A stretch of DNA of 12,611 nucleotides, taken from contig JAEYQZ010000115.1 in NCBI GenBank assembly GCA_023409695.1, positions 1 through 12,611 of the forward strand, read 5' to 3'. The DNA comes from Methanobacteriota archaeon (lineage in GTDB: Archaea; Methanobacteriota; Methanobacteria; Methanobacteriales; Methanobacteriaceae). The position numbers and the translations under genes are program-made. The first letter of the stretch is position 1. Each line of letters begins with the position of its first letter. The notes beneath the pieces were generated by a model. The model was not told where the DNA came from, ran no database searches, and saw only the letters and a list, made by a program, of their open reading frames with translations. Of this stretch, positions 6,504 through 12,611 are shown piece after piece.

Positions 6504-7691
6504 TTATCTGGATTTTCTTATTAGCATGAACAGTGGAACCGAGGCGAGTTGGGCTACTATTGAAAAGATAACCAGATATAAGATGGATATATCATATAAA
6601 ATTCCCATTGTCAAACTGCCTATAAACCAGAATACTCCAAAGATTGTATTAAAAACTCCATAGGCAGTTCCACGCCTTTGAACTGGTGACATTCCTGCAA
6701 TTGCAGCCCTCATTATAGATTCTTGCGCCCCGAGACCTATACCCCACAAAGCTATTCCTATCAGTGCCAAATAGAAACCTCCTAAAAACACAAGAGGTGC
6801 AAAGAAAGCGGAAAGAACAGCGACAACTATCATAATAGAGAGGCCTATCTTATCAAATAAGCGGCCGAAGACAAGTGCAGCAAGGGCATCTACTCCCATG
6901 GCAATGGCATAAAATACTGGAGTTAAACTGTCAGATACAATAAGCGAGTTTTTGAAATGGAAGGCTATAAGTGGAAAATCAACAAAACCTAATGCAATTA
7001 AGGCTACAGCAGCCATGTATATCCAGTAAACATGCTTAAATCCTTTAGTTTCAAGCTTTGGAGTTTTAATTTCCAGTTCGTGGGGATTTGGATAAAGAAA
7101 ACGTGATACTACTAGCACACTTAAAGCTAAAACTGCAGGTATCAAAAGAATAGCAAAGCTGGTCTGGTAACTACCATTAAAAAATAAAACTGCTGCAACT
7201 ATGAGGGGGCCCATTATGGCCCCTATCTGGTCCATTGCCTCATGTAATCCGAATCCCCATCCCTGCCCGACTTCTGAACATGCATGTGAAAGCATTACAT
7301 CGCGGGCAGGTGTACGAAAAGCTTTTCCCATTCTCTCTGCAATTAAAAGAACAGCGGCAATTTCCCAGCTCCCTGCAAGTGCAAGGAGAGGTACAGCAAG
7401 TAAATTTATAAAATATCCTGTGATTGTTATTGCCCAGTATTTACGGGTTTTATCGCTTAGATATCCAGAAACAAGACGAAGCGCATAGCCTATAAATTCT
7501 CCGAAACCTGCAACAAACCCAACTATAACTGCATTTGCCCCTAAAATTGCAATATAGGGCCCAGTTATGCTTCGAGCACCTTCATATGTCATATCTGCAA
7601 GAAGGCTTACTATACCAAGTAAAATAATGAATTTTAAAGCATGATCTCTTAAATTGTTTCTATCTTCAACGGGTATTGCTCCATTATTCAT
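6504..7691 (-). CDS. major facilitator superfamily transporter, substrate unknown
   Basis: The protein has 395 residues and about 12 hydrophobic segments with no soluble domain, which fits an MFS secondary transporter in the cytoplasmic membrane. The loop between helices 2 and 3 has the MFS motif-A-like SGYLSDKTRKYW, and the second half repeats it as FGRLFDKIG, supporting a 6+6 arrangement. An acidic and polar segment, LLADMTYEGARSITGPY, lies in helix 1. A central hydrophilic loop (about 205-225, ELEIKTPKLETKG) joins the halves. The substrate cannot be read from sequence; the type is often annotated as a drug or metabolite efflux protein. I start at ATG 7691-7689 rather than the adjoining TTG. 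A TATA-like TTTTTATAAAATAA centred about 27 bases upstream implies a leaderless mRNA starting at the ATG. Gaps to its neighbours are 129 and 121 bases, so it is probably transcribed alone. Confidence 0.9.
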   Translation of the reverse strand: MNNGAIPVEDRNNLRDHALKFIILLGIVSLLADMTYEGARSITGPYIAILGANAVIVGFVAGFGEFIGYALRLVSGYLSDKTRKYWAITITGYFINLLAVPLLALAGSWEIAAVLLIAERMGKAFRTPARDVMLSHACSEVGQGWGFGLHEAMDQIGAIMGPLIVAAVLFFNGSYQTSFAILLIPAVLALSVLVVSRFLYPNPHELEIKTPKLETKGFKHVYWIYMAAVALIALGFVDFPLIAFHFKNSLIVSDSLTPVFYAIAMGVDALAALVFGRLFDKIGLSIMIVVAVLSAFFAPLVFLGGFYLALIGIALWGIGLGAQESIMRAAIAGMSPVQRRGTAYGVFNTIFGVFWFIGSLTMGILYDISILYLVIFSIVAQLASVPLFMLIRKSR

Positions 7692-7710
7692 CAATGTTTT
7701 ATTTTGAAGT

Positions 7711-7724
7711 TTATTTTATAAAAA
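7711..7724 (-). promoter_or_regulatory. TATA box of the MFS gene (leaderless transcript)
   Basis: The minus strand reads TTTTTATAAAATAA centred about 27 bases before the ATG at 7691. That is the usual archaeal TATA-to-start-site distance, and no ribosome site is present, so transcription probably starts at the start codon. Confidence 0.5.
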
Positions 7725-7820
7725 TAGCAGGTAAATATATCTCATAAATTTAAACGGTGGATTCTATAACATTTGAATTGATTAAATAAAATGAGAACTT
7801 TAAGTCATGTAAAATAAATT

Positions 7821-8126
7821 CTACCAGTTAATGCAGCAGTATGAATTCTTAATAACAGGTTCCTTGCCGTAATGATGCCCAATAGCAAAGTATTCATCAG
7901 TTACTGCTATGTTTTCCATTTTAGAAGCTCTAAATAACTTCCAGCCAACAGGTTTACCTGATTTACTTTCTCCTTTTACCTGAAAAGCTCTTAAAACTTC
8001 GTTACCTGTCTTACTTTCGCCGTAACAGTATGGTTCAGCTACACGTGTACTGTCTTCATAGTTGAACTGGATCATCTTTTTGGACTGTATTGCAGAACAG
8101 ATCACATTTTTAATATTATTTTGCAT
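7821..8126 (-). CDS. stand-alone WYL-like domain protein
   Basis: This 101-residue soluble protein resembles a single WYL domain. It opens with a helix and the typical IQSKKMIQFNYED strand, then RVAEPYCYG (the R-x-x-E-P motif of WYL domains), GNEVLRAFQVKG and WKLFRASKMENIAV, where WYL proteins have their ligand-binding strands. WYL domains usually follow a DNA-binding HTH and sense nucleic acids or small molecules; here there is no HTH and no room for one. The frame is open 49 codons further upstream, overlapping xerA, but that stretch looks non-coding, so I start at ATG 8126-8124. No SD precedes it; TTTATAAATA lies just upstream. It sits 88 bases after xerA and 129 before the MFS gene, all on the minus strand. 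The family call rests on motif pattern; partner and ligand are unknown. Confidence 0.65.
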   Translation of the reverse strand: MQNNIKNVICSAIQSKKMIQFNYEDSTRVAEPYCYGESKTGNEVLRAFQVKGESKSGKPVGWKLFRASKMENIAVTDEYFAIGHHYGKEPVIKNSYCCINW

Positions 8127-8214
8127 ATAGTTATTATTTATAAAAAGAAGTATTTGACTATTATGAAATTGGCTAATTATAACATTAAAAATAGAATTGG
8201 CTTTAAATCTAAAA

Positions 8215-9195
8215 TTAATCCCCATGTACGGACTTAGCCCTATCATAAACATTTTTAAGCGTCTGCATATCAACGCTGGTGTAAATCTGAGTAGTACTCA
8301 GGTTTGCGTGTCCTAAAAGCTGCTGAATAGCTCTAATATCGACACCGTTCTTTAAAAGGTGGGTTGCAAAAGAGTGCCTTAAAATGTGGGGAGTTACCTT
8401 TTTCTTAATCCCTGCAGCTTTAGCATGGTCTTTAATCATCATCTGAATATATCTTGGAGTTAAATGATTTCCGGACCGGTTTACAAAAAGAAATTCGCTT
8501 TCATCATCTTTTTTCTCGATATATTCTTCGATTAATGTTTTTGTCCTGTCATCGAAAAGCACAATTCTGTCTTTTTCCCCTTTTCCACGGATTCTTATTG
8601 TCCTTTCTGTAAGATCAACATTATCAGTATGAAGATATACTAACTCTGAAACTCTGAGACCTGATGAATAAAGTAAAGCTAAAATAACTTTATTTCTGAG
8701 ATTTCTAAGTTGGGCATGTTTGGTTAGGTTTTCGCCTGCTTTGTCGTAGGCATGTATCAGGTTTTTCACTTCCTGTTCATTTAGATGTTTAGGGAGTGAC
8801 TTGGTTCGTTTGGGTGTTTTAATTTCATTTAAAATGTGGATACCGCCGAATTCAAAGAATTTTTTCACCACAACAGTTACGAGGTATATGTAATTCTGTG
8901 AAACGTTTTTGTCACGTTTCAGATGGGTTATATACTTTTTAAATGCCCTTAAAACTCTTCTCTCATCAGTGAGGTTTTTTTCTGCAAGTAAAAAATTATA
9001 AAAATTAATAACTATTGATTTATATGTTTTGATGGTATTTCTCGAGTAGTTTCTTATCTCAAGTTCAATGAGATAATCTTCTATCATTTCGGGAAAATCA
9101 TAATCTTCTAAAATAGATTTTTCTATGTCATAGCCGTGTGCTTCAGAAACAACTTCTCCCCCGTTTCTTCTCACGTGATTAGAATATGGATTCAT
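8215..9195 (-). CDS. xerA: XerA-like tyrosine recombinase/integrase
   Basis: A 326-residue tyrosine recombinase that cuts and rejoins DNA through a 3'-phosphotyrosine. The N-terminal SAM-like core-binding domain spans about 36-125 (MIEDYLIELEIRNYSRNTIK opens it). The catalytic domain shows all residues: R181 (SGLRVSEL), K205 (GKGEKDR), H270 and R273 (HILRHSFATHLL), H296 (LLGHANLSTT) and nucleophile Y305 (IYTSVD). The compact domain and close match to XerC/D motifs suggest the archaeal chromosome-dimer resolvase XerA acting at a dif-like site, rather than a phage integrase. The N-terminal 35 residues are extra compared with the roughly 280-residue Pyrococcus XerA. The start has no strong SD; a start at Met37 would remove the extension but looks too close to the domain. 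Located 83 bases after the Lon-type ATPase gene; no prophage or att repeat is visible around it. Confidence 0.92.
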   Translation of the reverse strand: MNPYSNHVRRNGGEVVSEAHGYDIEKSILEDYDFPEMIEDYLIELEIRNYSRNTIKTYKSIVINFYNFLLAEKNLTDERRVLRAFKKYITHLKRDKNVSQNYIYLVTVVVKKFFEFGGIHILNEIKTPKRTKSLPKHLNEQEVKNLIHAYDKAGENLTKHAQLRNLRNKVILALLYSSGLRVSELVYLHTDNVDLTERTIRIRGKGEKDRIVLFDDRTKTLIEEYIEKKDDESEFLFVNRSGNHLTPRYIQMMIKDHAKAAGIKKKVTPHILRHSFATHLLKNGVDIRAIQQLLGHANLSTTQIYTSVDMQTLKNVYDRAKSVHGD

Positions 9196-9257
9196 GGTAT
9201 CAGCTATGGCATATTTGTTTTTAATTGAAATTAGATAATAGCGTATTTTGGTTTAGG

Positions 9258-9285
9258 GGTTATACTACATAAGTTTTACTACATA
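9258..9285. repeat. 14-bp imperfect tandem duplication over the 3' end of the Lon-type ATPase gene
   Basis: GGTTATACTACATA is followed directly by AGTTTTACTACATA, 12 of 14 positions identical. The second copy covers the stop codon (9279-9281) of the ATPase gene. It looks like a small slippage duplication; no function is suggested. Confidence 0.45.
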
Positions 9286-10790
9286 TAACTTCTGTCTACA
9301 CTTTCATTTGGTCTGTATCCTTTTCCATTTCCCATGCTCTGAGAACTAGATAAATCTTTTTGAATAGCATTTTCAAAGGAGTTATACCTTTTGATTATCT
9401 GATCTTCAATTGAAATTGCGTTATTTACGGCAAAGTTCATATGTTTTTCAATTATAAGATCCGCACCCTCCATTACAGCCATATCTCCTGCCATTTTAAC
9501 AACACCGCCAAGATCTCTTAATCTGAGGGTTAGAGAATCTTTTTGCTCATCAATAACCTTTGCCCTTTTCCTTGCTTCATCAATTAAGATGTTAACAGCT
9601 CCTCTTGATGCATGAGGTATTTTACCGTCCATTTCAATTTCTTGAGCTACAAATTGTGCAAGCTTTGCAACATTTTCTTCAGTATCTGGCATCGTTGTCT
9701 TCATGAGGATTTCATAGCCCTCTCCCTGTATTCTGGAACGTAAAGGCGGCAAAATGTACTGTATATCTCGTATATTACATGCTCCAACAAAAATAAAGTC
9801 GCATGGAACATTTTCAACTTTAACTGAACTTCCAGCACTTTGGGGATTCCTTCCTATGATTGGGAATACTTTGTCCTGCATAGCGCTTAATATATAACGC
9901 TGTAATCTTGCAATATGGACTATTTCATCTATAAAAAGAACACCTTCATGTGCTTCATGGATTGCACCAGGTACAACTCTTTCATAGGGTTGTGTTCCTA
10001 AGTCAGGATGTCCCCCATAAGGGTCATGCCTGACGTCCCCTAAAAGTTCAGTTTCACTTGCTCCAGTTGCCTGGATAAATAATTTTCTTTTAAGTGGAAC
10101 TATAACATTTTTTGGCTTTTCATCCACAAGTTCGCGCCTTTTCTCAAGGGCGTGCTGGTCAAGTATCTTGATTTGGTCCCCATCAATTCTTTCATAGATT
10201 ACAACTTCTTCTTTTCCATTCTTAACTCTGGTTGTTGTTACTCTATCTTGGGGTATGCTTATAGGGCCGCTGTTCATCTCAAACATTCCGAGGAGATCAC
10301 CAAGGTGTTTTCGTCTGGCATTGATATGTGAAAATTTGTCTCCCCCACAGTCTGGGCATATACTTTGATATGCACTGTTGAAACTTCCACAATGGACACA
10401 TCTAAACCCTAGTCTTTCTGCAACTGCATCTGGAACTTCAGCAGGATCTACGATATCGCCTTCTGCTTTTTGTAGATCTATTCTTTCATTTTCCCGTTCT
10501 TTCCGTGTTTTAAGTTCAACAAAAGGCCTTTCAGGTCTTTCAGGGTTATGTACAACAGTTATTTCTTCATTAGGTTTGGTTAAATGAAAAGAAATTGCCT
10601 GGGCTATCAGTGATTTTCCAATTCCTGGAGGTCCAACAAGCAGCAGGTTTCTCCGCTGTTTTGCAGCGATTTTTACAAATTTTATAATATCATCATGCCC
10701 AATAACTCTATTTAAGGGGTCTTTTGGTATTAAAATGTCTTTTGTAGTTTCTATATCTTCTAAAAACTCTTTTTTCATGTTAACATACAT
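9279..10790 (-). CDS. Lon-type (LonB-like) AAA+ ATPase with zinc-ribbon insert and no protease domain
   Basis: The 503-residue protein aligns by motif to the ATPase part of archaeal LonB. Walker A is GPPGIGKS (53-60), Walker B VLFIDEI (284-290), sensor 1 GACN (336-339), arginine-finger region PPLRSR (348-353), and sensor 2 with the helical lid LRLRDLGGVVKMAGDMAV (422-439). LonB usually has two membrane helices between Walker A and B; here that place holds a zinc ribbon, C131-x-x-C134 and C146-x-x-C149, and a long basic/acidic insert. The chain ends at about 40 residues past the lid, so the Lon Ser-Lys protease domain is wholly missing. It is therefore probably a cytosolic ATP-driven remodelling machine rather than a protease. 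Length and frame are clean, so this is not a truncation by mutation. It lies between dnaG and xerA. Its client is unknown; DNA or RNA binding by the ribbon is inference. Confidence 0.85.
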   Translation of the reverse strand: MYVNMKKEFLEDIETTKDILIPKDPLNRVIGHDDIIKFVKIAAKQRRNLLLVGPPGIGKSLIAQAISFHLTKPNEEITVVHNPERPERPFVELKTRKERENERIDLQKAEGDIVDPAEVPDAVAERLGFRCVHCGSFNSAYQSICPDCGGDKFSHINARRKHLGDLLGMFEMNSGPISIPQDRVTTTRVKNGKEEVVIYERIDGDQIKILDQHALEKRRELVDEKPKNVIVPLKRKLFIQATGASETELLGDVRHDPYGGHPDLGTQPYERVVPGAIHEAHEGVLFIDEIVHIARLQRYILSAMQDKVFPIIGRNPQSAGSSVKVENVPCDFIFVGACNIRDIQYILPPLRSRIQGEGYEILMKTTMPDTEENVAKLAQFVAQEIEMDGKIPHASRGAVNILIDEARKRAKVIDEQKDSLTLRLRDLGGVVKMAGDMAVMEGADLIIEKHMNFAVNNAISIEDQIIKRYNSFENAIQKDLSSSQSMGNGKGYRPNESVDRSYM

Positions 10791-10814
10791 AATAAATACC
10801 CCTGGAATGTGGAT

Positions 10815-10844
10815 TTGGGGATGTTAATTAAATAACTATCCCAA
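10815..10844 (-). promoter_or_regulatory. 30-bp imperfect dyad in the promoter region of the Lon-type ATPase gene
   Basis: TTGGGGATGTTA (10815-10826) and TAACTATCCCAA (10833-10844) are inverted copies around ATTAAA: TTGGG pairs with CCCAA and GTTA with TAAC, 9 of 12 positions in each arm. The centre, TTATTTAATTAA on the minus strand, could serve as a TATA box, placing the start site around 10804 and giving a short leader with GGGGT before the ATG at 10790. The spacing looks like a dimeric repressor site. No regulator is identified. Confidence 0.45.
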
Positions 10845-10880
10845 GCGGCGTTTAAATTTATGAATTATTAAATAAAAGGG

Positions 10881-10900
10881 TTTCCACCCGAAAGTGGAAA
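10881..10900 (-). terminator. hairpin terminator downstream of dnaG
   Basis: TTTCCAC and GTGGAAA form a perfect 7-bp stem with a six-base loop, beginning nine bases after the dnaG stop codon. On the minus strand CCCTTTTATTTAATAATT follows, a U-rich tail. It probably ends the dnaG transcript, so the Lon-type ATPase gene has its own promoter. Confidence 0.6.
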
Positions 10901-10909
10901 TTAAAAAAA

Positions 10910-12070
10910 TTATCTTGTTATGACTTTAATTGGACTTGGTTTTTTAACCACATCGCTCATTCTGACCGCTACGACATGTTTAAGTCCTTTTTCTTTTGCA
11001 ATGTCTATTAATCTCTGACTTATAACACCGTCAAATACTACTGCATAAGTGTTATTTTCGATATTTTTAAGTTCATCATAGAGATTTTCAACTTTAACTT
11101 CTTTTAAGATGTTTAAAGCATCATCGAAGATTTCTGCATTTCCTGAACCTTCTAGATCTTTTAAAACATTTCGAAGAACAGTGATTTTATCTTCAGCTTT
11201 CTCTTTTTCTTTTTCTTCTATTTTTTCAACTTTAACTCCAAGATCATGATACATTTGTTCAACAGGTACTTTGTCCCTTAGAGCTACCATTACTTCTTCT
11301 TTTTCTAGATCTTCTACTTCTTTTCCTCTTGGAGCTCTGGTGACGTAATCTACTTCACCAACCTGTAATAATTCTTTTAGTATAAGTTCTCCGCCTCTGT
11401 CACCATCGACAAATGCAGTTACAGTTTTATTTTTAGTTAATTCTGCAACAGTTTTAGGTACACTTACGCCTTCTACTGCTATTGCATTTTTTACTCCGTA
11501 TTTGAGGAGATTCAGGACATCAGCTCTTCCTTCAACTACAAGGATAGCATCTGAAGTGGAAACATTAGGACCTGCAGGAAGCCTTTCATCACCAAATTCA
11601 GTTATTTCATGAATTCTCATGGCTTCTTTTACTTCTTCTATCATTTTGAGGCTTTCAGGGGTCACTTCTTCCATCATGCCTTTGTATAATTCTTTTGCTC
11701 TGTCAACAACTTTCCTTCTTTTAACAGCCCTTACATCTTCAACTTTAGAAACCTGTATGTAAGCTTCGCAAGGTCCTACACGATTAATGGTTTCAAGTGA
11801 TGCTGCGAGGATTGCAGTTTCAACTCTATCAAGGCTTGATGGGATTACAATTTCTCCTTTTGAACGTCCTCCTCTTGAGTTGATGTTGACTTTAATTCGT
11901 CCTATACGTCCTGTTTTTTGTAATTCTCTTAAATCAAGATCATTGCTTAAAAGCCCTTCTGTCTGTCCAAAGATCGCACCGACGACATCCGGCTTTTCTA
12001 CAATTCCGTTAGCGTTAATTTGAGCGTGAATGAGGTATTTAGTTGTACTTATTTCTTCTCCTTTTCCCAT
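10910..12070 (-). CDS. dnaG: archaeal DnaG-type TOPRIM primase
   Basis: A 386-residue archaeal DnaG. It is related to bacterial DnaG only in the TOPRIM domain and lacks the bacterial zinc-binding and helicase-binding domains. In archaea it can make RNA primers in vitro and is a stable part of the exosome RNA-degrading complex, where it aids binding of A-rich RNA. The N-terminal part carries YLIHAQINANGIVEKPDVVG, GQTEGLL and RGGRSKGEIVIPSSLDRVET. TOPRIM shows VVEGRADV with E180 and VDGDRGG with D222 and D224, the metal-binding acids. A charged linker (about 281-295) leads to a C-terminal domain ending VVFDGVISQRLIDIAKE. The start at 12070 is well supported by AAAGGAGG seven bases upstream. Family length (about 400-450) is slightly larger; all catalytic residues are present. 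It lies 98 bases after the TOPRIM miniprotein gene. Confidence 0.96.
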   Translation of the reverse strand: MGKGEEISTTKYLIHAQINANGIVEKPDVVGAIFGQTEGLLSNDLDLRELQKTGRIGRIKVNINSRGGRSKGEIVIPSSLDRVETAILAASLETINRVGPCEAYIQVSKVEDVRAVKRRKVVDRAKELYKGMMEEVTPESLKMIEEVKEAMRIHEITEFGDERLPAGPNVSTSDAILVVEGRADVLNLLKYGVKNAIAVEGVSVPKTVAELTKNKTVTAFVDGDRGGELILKELLQVGEVDYVTRAPRGKEVEDLEKEEVMVALRDKVPVEQMYHDLGVKVEKIEEKEKEKAEDKITVLRNVLKDLEGSGNAEIFDDALNILKEVKVENLYDELKNIENNTYAVVFDGVISQRLIDIAKEKGLKHVVAVRMSDVVKKPSPIKVITR

Positions 12071-12076
12071 AATGGG

Positions 12077-12084
12077 CCTCCTTT
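12077..12084 (-). promoter_or_regulatory. strong ribosome binding site of dnaG
   Basis: AAAGGAGG on the minus strand with its G-run ending seven bases before the ATG at 12070. It confirms that start. Confidence 0.8.
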
Positions 12085-12130
12085 ATTATTGTAATTATAG
12101 ATACATTTGAATTGTTAAGATCATTAGGGT

Positions 12131-12158
12131 GGGCTTTCCATCTTTTGGCGGAAATCCC
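12131..12158 (-). other. GC-richer hairpin in the spacer between the TOPRIM gene and dnaG
   Basis: On the minus strand GGGATTTCC and GGAAAGCCC pair over nine positions with a single A/G mismatch and a ten-base loop (GCCAAAAGAT). It begins ten bases after the TOPRIM protein stop and about 60 bases before dnaG. No T-run follows, so it is not an ordinary terminator. It may be an mRNA processing or stabilising element, or part of a dnaG leader. I do not recognise a known riboswitch. Confidence 0.45.
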
Positions 12159-12168
12159 TTGATAATAA

Positions 12169-12576
12169 TTACAGGTAATTACCATAAGGATTTATTTCTA
12201 ATTCTAATTGTTTCATATGTTTTGGAAGACTTTCTATATCTTTAATATATCTTCGCGTGATTTTTATAATATTTTTTCTAATATTAAGATCAGGATGAGA
12301 GCCAAGGCTCTGTATGTCTTCTGACAGTTTTTTTGCAAGTATATCTCCCTTTTTATCAAAATCTGTCAGTATGATGACTTTTGAAGATGTATTGGCGGCT
12401 ATTTCTGCAATTTCAAAGAGTTTAAGACCAGAACCTGAAACTTTGATGATATTACCCTTAATACCTAACTCTCTTAAAGCCTCTTCGTCTTTCTTACCCT
12501 CGATAAGAATTGGCATTCCTTGTTCTACGCAGGATGATAGCTCTTCAACAATGCGAGATAATCTTCTAAAACTCAT
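12169..12576 (-). CDS. TOPRIM-domain miniprotein, UPF0292 family
   Basis: A 135-residue single-TOPRIM protein of the archaeal UPF0292 type, related to RNase M5-like 5S rRNA maturation enzymes of bacteria. The domain begins PILIEGKKDEEAL (22-34) with catalytic E26, continues to VIILTDFDKKGD (67-78) with D72 and D74, and keeps the acidic metal-binding set used for phosphodiester chemistry. A basic stretch, RKNIIKITRRYIKD (100-113), suggests nucleic-acid contact. There is no other domain and no membrane segment. It lies directly upstream of dnaG, another TOPRIM protein, on the same strand, which hints at a shared role in RNA processing or replication. Start at ATG 12576 has only a weak SD-like AAGGGC, but the family opens with a similar MSFRRLSRIVEEL sequence. 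The enzymatic substrate is not established; an RNase role is inference from family resemblance. Confidence 0.82.
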   Translation of the reverse strand: MSFRRLSRIVEELSSCVEQGMPILIEGKKDEEALRELGIKGNIIKVSGSGLKLFEIAEIAANTSSKVIILTDFDKKGDILAKKLSEDIQSLGSHPDLNIRKNIIKITRRYIKDIESLPKHMKQLELEINPYGNYL

Positions 12577-12611
12577 GGTAAGCCCTTTTTATGAAATGTC
12601 TAAATAGTATC

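Noticed and set aside
7201..7488. 95-codon plus-strand frame
   Set aside because: It is opposite the well-supported MFS gene and its translation resembles no protein.
8167..8202. Two AATTGGCT direct repeats 28 bases apart after xerA, considered as a recombination site
   Set aside because: Only eight bases long, no inverted arms or dif-like core, so most likely chance.
8127..8273. 49-codon N-terminal extension of the WYL-like frame overlapping xerA
   Set aside because: The stretch overlaps the conserved end of xerA and encodes no recognisable sequence; the ATG at 8126 fits the domain start.
10378..10587. 69-codon plus-strand frame
   Set aside because: Shadow of the Lon-type ATPase gene on the other strand.
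11787..12023. 78-codon plus-strand frame
   Set aside because: Shadow of dnaG, Ser/Pro/Leu-rich antisense composition.
12314..12607. 97-codon plus-strand frame
   Set aside because: Shadow of the TOPRIM protein gene with antisense-type composition.

Overview
The window reads as chromosomal DNA of a methanogenic archaeon, most likely Methanobacterium or a close relative in the Methanobacteriales. The archaeal TOPRIM-type DnaG primase, an archaeal Lon-type (LonB) ATPase, a XerA-like recombinase and a sensor kinase with a 7TM-PAS-GAF-HisKA_2 layout all point that way. So do the AT-rich sequence, TATA-like promoters and TTG start codons behind GGAGG/GAGGTG-type ribosome sites. The genus is inference; no rRNA or tRNA gene is present to fix it.

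Layout. Positions 1-400 hold a nearly complete DUF1284 cysteine-rich protein on the minus strand, cut by the left edge and easy to miss because it is partial. Next come a small secreted Tyr/Lys-rich protein (624-1004, minus) and the biotin transporter subunit BioY (1275-1937, minus). A 580-base AT-rich gap follows. The only plus-strand genes are a large sensor histidine kinase (2518-4710) and, just behind it, a 40-residue zinc-ribbon miniprotein with a TTG start (4761-4883). They meet a long minus-strand block head to tail.

The minus-strand block, in order of transcription from the right edge, is: TOPRIM protein (UPF0292-like), DnaG, a Lon-type AAA+ ATPase with no protease domain and a zinc-ribbon insert, XerA-like recombinase, a WYL-like miniprotein, an MFS transporter, TspO, and a DUF523-DUF1722 (YbgA-like) protein. 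Gaps of 50-129 bases, several with their own promoter-like or terminator-like signals, suggest co-directional short units rather than one tight operon.

How the genes may work together. The right part (TOPRIM protein, DnaG, Lon-type ATPase, XerA) is a housekeeping neighbourhood for nucleic-acid maintenance and chromosome resolution. TspO plus the DUF523-DUF1722 protein resembles pairs seen in bacterial light or oxidative-stress gene sets and is unexpected in a strict anaerobe. BioY, the secreted protein and the sensor kinase look like independent cell-surface or uptake functions.

I found no CRISPR array, insertion sequence, prophage or tRNA gene. The items most worth a second look are the protease-less, zinc-ribbon Lon ATPase with a 30-bp dyad in its promoter region, the TspO/DUF523 pair, the WYL-only protein next to xerA, and the unlisted zinc-ribbon miniprotein. 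Nothing here clearly amounts to a complete new multi-gene system.
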